Shown here: positions 6,318 through 10,825 of the stretch, one piece after another
Numbering within the stretch: position 1 is the stretch's first letter
How the letters are laid out: each line of letters starts with the position of its first letter
Source of the DNA: Akkermansiaceae bacterium
GTDB lineage: Bacteria; Verrucomicrobiota; Verrucomicrobiia; Verrucomicrobiales; Akkermansiaceae
DNA length: 10,825 nt
Reading direction: 5' to 3'
NCBI GenBank assembly: GCA_025457805.1
Contig: JALOTR010000035.1
Span: 1 to 10,825 of the forward strand
Notes under the pieces: generated by a model
Seen by the model: only the letters and a program-made list of their open reading frames with translations
Databases searched by the model: none
Told to the model about the DNA's origin: nothing
Program-made: the position numbers and the translations under genes

Positions 6318-8512
6318 CGCTTGCCATCGTCCACTATCATCTCGGTCAGGGAGGCGTTTCCCAAGTCATAGCCAACACCTCCTGCATCCTTGATGCTGCC
6401 GGAATCCGTCATGTCATCCTCATCGGCAAAGGACCCGATGTCATTGCCACCGATCTCCCGATCCGAATTGTTCCGGGACTGGAATACTCGCCCCCTCTTC
6501 CGGACAAGTCCCTCGATGCCACATCCCTTCTCGCATCGCTCCGTGCGGCCGCCACGGATGCGCTCGGAGATGCTCCCGCAATCTGGCATTTCCACAATCA
6601 CGCTCTCGGAAAAAACCGCTATCTTCCCCAAGTAATCTCCGCCCTTGCACGGGACAACGAACGGATCGTCCTTCAAATCCACGATCTCGCAGAAGACGGC
6701 CGCCCGGAAAATCATTCGCTCATATCCGGCGAGCAGGAGTTATATCCTTTCTCCAACCGCATTCACTATGCCATTCTGAATTCCCGCGATCATCAAGCCT
6801 TTCTCGACGCCGGACTGCCGCGTTCCTCGGCTTCGCTCATCGTCAATCCCATCGCAAATACACACTCACCCGGAACACCACCGAATGGCGATCCTCTGGT
6901 CTTCGCACCCATCCGTGCAATCCGGCGGAAGAACATTGGCGAACTGGTTTTTCTATCCGCTCTCGCACCAACCGGCACACGGTTTGCCATCAGCCGCGCC
7001 CCCCTCGATCCGGATGCAAAGATCATTCATGACACATGGAAACGCTTCGCAGAGAGCGAGCGGTTGCCGATCCAATTCGATGTCGTGGATCGGATCACAC
7101 CCAACCTGGAAGCAGACAACAGTTTCTCATCATGGGTAAAACATTCCACCCACTGGGCCACCACCTCCATCTCCGAGGGATTCGGTTTGCCTTTGCTTGA
7201 ATCGATTGCCCATCAAAAGCCACTCATTGGCCGTAGCATTCCGTCCATCGCTCCGGAATACGCAAAGCACGGCCTCATTGTCGGCGATCTCTACGATCAA
7301 CTCCTCATCCCCGCCGAGTGGGTGGATCTCACCATTCTCAAAGACCATCTCGTCACCACCCTTGAGCGCAGCTACCGCACCTATCAGCGGAAGCTGACCC
7401 GTGAAATTTGCGAGACCGCTTTTGATTCGCTCGTTCACGATGGCTGGCTCGACTTCGGCAACATGCCCGAACCGCTCCAGCAAGGTGCCATCGAACGCAT
7501 TCTCGAACCCGGATGCCGCAGAATTCCCAAACTAAGCATCCACGGCGCGGAACAGAATGCCTGGCAATGGCTCAACCAGGCTCTGGCAAACCGCACACCC
7601 CAGGCCACCCCGGATCAACTCGCGCCTTGGTCGGCATCCGCATTTCTGACACAACTTCGAGATATCTATCAGATCCTTGAATCCGCTCCGGTTGAGAAAC
7701 CCTCTTTCATCGATTCCCAGCAGATCCTCACACGCTTCCTCTCGCCGGCATCCTTCCATTTCCTCAAATCACCACCCAAACCTGCCAAGGATCCATTCCC
7801 ATTCCGGGCGGTGGTATTTGATATCTACGGCACGCTTCTCATCGCCCCGGCAGGCGGTGTGAAACCGGACCCGGATGCGGATTCGGAACTCCGACGCATC
7901 ATCCTCAAGTGGGGATCGTCTCCGCCGGCGTCACCGAGCAGCGCAATTCATGCAGCCGTCCTTCGCCACCATGCCGCAGCTCGCGAACATGGAAACCATC
8001 ATCCCGAAGTTGATCTGCGAAAGTTATGGCGTGAGGTGCTTTTGTTGGATGAAGGAACCTCCACCCAGGAGCTCGTCGAAGCGATCGAAGAAGCATGGCA
8101 TCCAGCAATTCCCATGCCAGGCGCGACCGAGGCGGTTGGTTATCTTTCTGCCGCGGGTGTTTCCCTTGGACTGCTGTCAAACGCCCAATGCAACACCCTC
8201 GGCAGCCTTGGAGAACTCCGCGACTTCTTTGCACCGGAGCTAACAATCCTTTCATTCCAACAAGGCATCGCCAAGCCCTCGCCAAACCTTTTCCGCATGT
8301 TGGCAGATCGGCTCGCCGGACGTGGGATTGCTCCCCACGAAACTCTCTACATCGGCAACGATCCTCTTCAAGACATCCTGCCCGCTGCCGCCTGCGGATT
8401 CAAAACCGCCTTATTTAAAGGTCATCCCGAATCCCTCCGCACCGGACAATGCGCACCGGATCATATCCTCACGGATTGGTCGGACATCCGCAAAATCACC
8501 GCGGCGGGATGA
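6314..8512 (+). CDS. Fusion protein: GT4-like glycosyltransferase plus HAD (subfamily IA-like) hydrolase
   Basis: The 732-residue protein is predicted cytoplasmic. The N-terminal part (about 1-390) is a GT-B glycosyltransferase. IVHYHLGQGGVSQVI (5-19) has the Gly-rich loop near the donor phosphates; HFHNHALGKN and QIHDLAEDGRP follow; SEGFGLPLLES carries the E-x7-E pair (E288, E296) that holds the nucleotide sugar in GT4 enzymes. After a linker (about 390-490) comes a HAD domain with every motif: FDIYGTLL (nucleophile D503, Tyr in place of the second Asp), LLSNA (S622), AKPSP (K654) and GNDPLQD (681-687). It could therefore add a sugar to a phosphorylated acceptor and then remove the phosphate. 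Glycosyltransferase and phosphatase fused in one chain recalls trehalose- and sucrose-phosphate systems, but the HAD class differs. The gpgS gene on the same strand suggests glucosyl-3-phosphoglycerate as acceptor; that is inference. A surface-glycan role remains possible. Confidence 0.87.
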   Translation: MTLAIVHYHLGQGGVSQVIANTSCILDAAGIRHVILIGKGPDVIATDLPIRIVPGLEYSPPLPDKSLDATSLLASLRAAATDALGDAPAIWHFHNHALGKNRYLPQVISALARDNERIVLQIHDLAEDGRPENHSLISGEQELYPFSNRIHYAILNSRDHQAFLDAGLPRSSASLIVNPIANTHSPGTPPNGDPLVFAPIRAIRRKNIGELVFLSALAPTGTRFAISRAPLDPDAKIIHDTWKRFAESERLPIQFDVVDRITPNLEADNSFSSWVKHSTHWATTSISEGFGLPLLESIAHQKPLIGRSIPSIAPEYAKHGLIVGDLYDQLLIPAEWVDLTILKDHLVTTLERSYRTYQRKLTREICETAFDSLVHDGWLDFGNMPEPLQQGAIERILEPGCRRIPKLSIHGAEQNAWQWLNQALANRTPQATPDQLAPWSASAFLTQLRDIYQILESAPVEKPSFIDSQQILTRFLSPASFHFLKSPPKPAKDPFPFRAVVFDIYGTLLIAPAGGVKPDPDADSELRRIILKWGSSPPASPSSAIHAAVLRHHAAAREHGNHHPEVDLRKLWREVLLLDEGTSTQELVEAIEEAWHPAIPMPGATEAVGYLSAAGVSLGLLSNAQCNTLGSLGELRDFFAPELTILSFQQGIAKPSPNLFRMLADRLAGRGIAPHETLYIGNDPLQDILPAAACGFKTALFKGHPESLRTGQCAPDHILTDWSDIRKITAAG

Positions 8513-8700
8513 TCTTGAGCCCACGCTGCGGCATCAAATCCAACATTGCCCAAGCAATTCGGGCACAAGTAATCCACGATTATTCAGATAAAGCGAGAGT
8601 GCACGCCCATGCATTTCGCCCGATGATCTTGCATAAGAGGTCATCCGAAATATGGCAAGCAAAGCCAATCATGGAGTATGTGATGACACGGATCCTTTAA
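8509..8700 (+). CDS. Weak small ORF, 63 codons, overlapping the fusion gene stop by ATGA
   Basis: An ATG at 8509 overlaps the TGA of the glycosyltransferase-HAD gene exactly as the other coupled genes in this window do, and reads 63 codons to a TAA at 8698-8700. The peptide begins MILSPRCGIKSNIAQ and ends MEYVMTRIL. I recognise no domain, signal peptide or membrane segment. Against it: third-position GC is lower than in the neighbouring genes, several codons rare elsewhere here appear (AGA, ATA), and it is short. The overlap may be chance. Treat it as a possible hypothetical protein only. Confidence 0.2.
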   Translation: MILSPRCGIKSNIAQAIRAQVIHDYSDKARVHAHAFRPMILHKRSSEIWQAKPIMEYVMTRIL

Positions 8701-8810
8701 ACACTGGAGATTCGACAAGTTGATGGATGGCGGCGCGGCGATTGCGAGGCGGAGAGGAAATCCGCGTCTGATGTTTTCCCATTATCGCGGGCCAACTCCC
8801 ACCATACCCC
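8513..8810. other. Intergenic stretch between the fusion gene and the SGNH esterase gene
   Basis: No convincing gene lies here apart from the weak ORF at 8509-8700. The base composition is more AT-rich than the flanking genes. A modest imperfect hairpin has arms GCGGA (8749-8753) and TCCGC (8761-8765), extended by two outer pairs across a mismatch, with a TTTT at 8773-8776. It could help end transcription of the upstream operon, but the T-run is detached and short. The esterase promoter should lie in this stretch, but I could not place confident boxes. An in-frame TGA at 8769-8771 rules out an upstream start for the esterase. Confidence 0.5.
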
Positions 8811-10825
8811 ATGAATCCCACAGTCTCTCCGCTCCATTACTGGCGCAAAACGATATTGGCCATTGCTGCTATAGCTTGGAACTTGATTCCTCCCGTGCAT
8901 GCGCAAACGGCTCCGCTCAGAATCATGCCCCTTGGAGACTCCATCACGCGGGGAAGCAATCGTATCAACTATCCGAACGGAGCCATTCCTGGTGGTTATC
9001 GCAGGGAACTCGGCGCACGCCTTGCGATTGCCGGCATCGCTCACGACTTCGTGGGAAGTCGATCCGACAATGCCGCTGCCGGGATGGATCCGCATCACAA
9101 TGGGCTTGATGGCATTCGCACCGATCAGGTTCTCGCCAACATCAATACATGGCTCGCCGTCAACCCGAACGTGGTCCTCATGCACCTCGGCACCAATGAC
9201 ATGCTCCAACATGTGCCCGTCGGCACTGCCATCGGCAATCTCAACACGCTCATCCTTCGCATCACTCAGAATGCGCCCCAACGAAATCTCTGTGTCTCCA
9301 CCATCATTCCGATTGATGAAACCCGTGATGGAAAAAACGCCGCTGAATGGGGAGCCATTGTTTCAACCTACAATTCGCAGCTGAAAAGCCTTGTCCAGTC
9401 CCACATCAGTCAAGGCCGGAATGTCAGCCTCATCGACATGCATTCCTCCCTCGTTTATACGAATCCAAACTCCTCCTCCAATTTCTTCCAGGTCGGAGAT
9501 CGCACCCACCCCGGACAAGCAGGCTACAACCAAATGGGGACCGTTTGGTCGAAGGCATTCATTTCCGGGGCCCCAAATCCACCACCCATTGCTGCATCGC
9601 TCCTGGTCAACGGAACCTTTGCAGCAGACTACTCCGGGTGGTCCCATTCCGGAAACCAGATTGTAGCTCCTCCAAGTGCATACAATGCGCCCTCTGGCTC
9701 GAAACTAGTGGCTTTTAACGGCGGGAACTCACAACCCAACGGCGTTCTCTCGCAGACATTTTCCACGCTTGCCGGCTCCTCCTACCGTATCACCTTCCAT
9801 GCTGGAGTCATCGCATGGAACACATTGCAGCAGCGGCTCGGCATCGACGCAGGAAACATGTCACAAGTTCTCAGTCTGGCCGGCCCCGGAGGAGGAACCG
9901 CCAGATGGAGCCTGCATACCTATGACTTTGTGGCAAATTCCAATCAAACGACCCTGCGATTTCGTGATCTTTCGTCCAGCAGCCAGTCGCTCGATTTACT
10001 TCTAACAAACGTCACCGTGACCGGTCAGGCCGGATCGGGAAACACCGCTCCCATTGCAAACGACGATTCCTACGCCATCAACACCGGTTCATCATTCAGC
10101 GCAGGCCCGCCTGGGGTCTTGGGAAATGACACAGATGCACAATCCAATCCACTGACTGCCGTTTTGGTGGCAAACCCCTCCCACGGCACCTTGTTGCTCA
10201 ATGGAAATGGCAGTTTCACCTATACTCCGTCCACTGGATTCATTGGCACGGATTCGTTTACCTACCAAGCGCGTGATGCCTTGTCCGCCTCTTCACCAGC
10301 GACGGTCAGGATTTCAATTTCCTCACCATCTTCCGACCTCCTGATCAATTCCAACTTTGAATCCGGCCTCTCCGGCTGGACGACATCCGGCAACGTCTCC
10401 CCGAAAAACTCCAGCCCCTATACTGCCTCGTCAGGATCAGGTCTGGTTGCGTTCAACGATGGCAACCGCCCGTCCGGTGGAAGCATTTCACAGTCATTCC
10501 CGACCGTGGCCGGCAGGAGCTATGCCTTGGCTTTTGACAGTGGAACCTATTCTTTCAATACCACCAGTCAGACACTCCATGTTTCAGTTCGTGGCAATGC
10601 AAGTTTGTATGAGGAATCCACCACTCTCAAAGGAGCGAACGGAGGGAGCACCCGGTGGATCACCAGAACCCATTCCTTTATCGCGGATCGCAATGTGACC
10701 ACGATCACCTTCACAGACATCTCATCCGGCACGAACGGAATTGACCTACTGCTGGATCACATAAGATTGATCGAAAGTCATTCTCCTGCCCCCGCAGCAT
10801 TCGTCACTGCACCTGCCCCGGTGGA
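8811..10825 (+). CDS. Secreted multidomain SGNH/GDSL esterase (XynB-like), 3' end beyond window
   Basis: At least 671 codons stay open to the right edge, with no stop. Residues 1-31 form a Sec signal peptide (basic WRK, hydrophobic core, VHA before QTAPL). The SGNH hydrolase domain (about 35-255) has block I IMPLGDSITRG (nucleophile Ser44), the GGYRREL segment, block III HLGTNDM (127-130) and block V DRTHPG (Asp230, His233). The pattern is like the XynB-type subfamily, whose members often deacetylate plant or algal polysaccharides. Then come a beta-sandwich carbohydrate-binding-like module (about 264-405), an Ig/cadherin-like module (about 411-503; NTAPIANDDSY to FTYTPSTGFIGTDSFTYQARD), and a second copy of the first module (about 509-655). 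It probably acts outside the cytoplasm on acetylated glycans; substrate unknown. A C-terminal sorting signal (such as PEP-CTERM) may follow outside the window. The gene stands alone after a gap. Confidence 0.9.
   Translation, partial: MNPTVSPLHYWRKTILAIAAIAWNLIPPVHAQTAPLRIMPLGDSITRGSNRINYPNGAIPGGYRRELGARLAIAGIAHDFVGSRSDNAAAGMDPHHNGLDGIRTDQVLANINTWLAVNPNVVLMHLGTNDMLQHVPVGTAIGNLNTLILRITQNAPQRNLCVSTIIPIDETRDGKNAAEWGAIVSTYNSQLKSLVQSHISQGRNVSLIDMHSSLVYTNPNSSSNFFQVGDRTHPGQAGYNQMGTVWSKAFISGAPNPPPIAASLLVNGTFAADYSGWSHSGNQIVAPPSAYNAPSGSKLVAFNGGNSQPNGVLSQTFSTLAGSSYRITFHAGVIAWNTLQQRLGIDAGNMSQVLSLAGPGGGTARWSLHTYDFVANSNQTTLRFRDLSSSSQSLDLLLTNVTVTGQAGSGNTAPIANDDSYAINTGSSFSAGPPGVLGNDTDAQSNPLTAVLVANPSHGTLLLNGNGSFTYTPSTGFIGTDSFTYQARDALSASSPATVRISISSPSSDLLINSNFESGLSGWTTSGNVSPKNSSPYTASSGSGLVAFNDGNRPSGGSISQSFPTVAGRSYALAFDSGTYSFNTTSQTLHVSVRGNASLYEESTTLKGANGGSTRWITRTHSFIADRNVTTITFTDISSGTNGIDLLLDHIRLIESHSPAPAAFVTAPAPV
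9600..10773 (+). repeat. Internal duplication of a CBM-like module inside the SGNH esterase
   Basis: Two homologous protein segments, 9600-10025 and 10335-10773, flank the Ig-like module. Shared landmarks in order: LLVNGTF/LLINSNF, GW-x2-SGN, SGSKLVAFNGGN/SGSGLVAFNDGN, LSQTFSTLAGSSY/ISQSFPTVAGRSY, TARW/STRW, and LDLLLTNVTV/IDLLLDHIRL. The copies have diverged at the residue level, so the duplication is old. The module type resembles CenC/CBM4-9 or DUF642 jelly-roll folds; binding to sugars is inferred. Confidence 0.75.

Noticed and set aside
8508..8631. 10-base direct repeat GATGATCTTG at 8508-8517 and 8622-8631
   Set aside because: Two short copies with no further similarity; likely chance, no sign of att sites or a mobile element.
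8697..9281. Minus-strand 194-codon open frame over the esterase start
   Set aside because: The plus strand here encodes a signal peptide and SGNH blocks I and III in one frame, so the minus frame is a shadow.
9769..10698. Short plus-strand open frames at 9769-10005 and 10357-10698
   Set aside because: They are alternative frames inside the continuous esterase gene, which lacks a stop within the window.
1..10825. tRNA, rRNA, CRISPR array, transposase or integrase
   Set aside because: I looked for these on both strands and saw no cloverleaf, spaced repeats, terminal inverted repeats or transposase motifs.

Overview
The window reads as a chromosomal stretch of a moderately GC-rich, Gram-negative-type bacterium. 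A Verrucomicrobiota member (Akkermansiaceae/Luteolibacter-like) is my best guess. The reasons are starts without clear Shine-Dalgarno sequences, Sco/DUF420 oxidase-assembly genes beside compatible-solute genes, and a large modular secreted SGNH esterase. The taxonomy is inference. I see no mobile element, CRISPR array, tRNA or rRNA.

Left part, minus strand (positions 1-2570): an ABC importer operon of the NitT/TauT (nitrate/sulfonate/taurine-like) type. It is transcribed leftward as periplasmic binding protein, then permease, then the start of an ATPase cut by the window edge. The permease carries about 180 extra residues between its first and second membrane segments. A perfect GC-rich hairpin lies between the binding-protein and permease genes. 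The permease and ATPase genes overlap by ATGA.

Centre, plus strand (2744-8512): six genes with short gaps or ATGA overlaps, plausibly one transcription unit. The first is gpgS, glucosyl-3-phosphoglycerate synthase, which starts synthesis of the compatible solute glucosylglycerate. Next comes a three-gene copper-oxidase assembly module: a Sco-like protein that has lost its metal/redox residues, a Sco-like protein that keeps CxxC and His, and a DUF420 (CtaM/YozB-type) membrane protein. Then comes a GNAT acetyltransferase overlapping a 732-residue protein that fuses a GT4-type glycosyltransferase to a HAD phosphatase-like domain. With gpgS nearby, this fusion is a candidate for the later steps of a glucosylglycerate-derived solute (sugar transfer, then dephosphorylation).

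GpgS and the importer are divergent and share a short intergenic region with a 9-bp perfect inverted repeat, a possible shared operator or leader hairpin.

Right part, plus strand (8811 to the end): after about 300 bp without a convincing gene (one weak 63-codon ORF) lies a large secreted XynB-type SGNH esterase. Two homologous CBM-like modules flank an Ig-like/cadherin-like module. The gene runs off the window.
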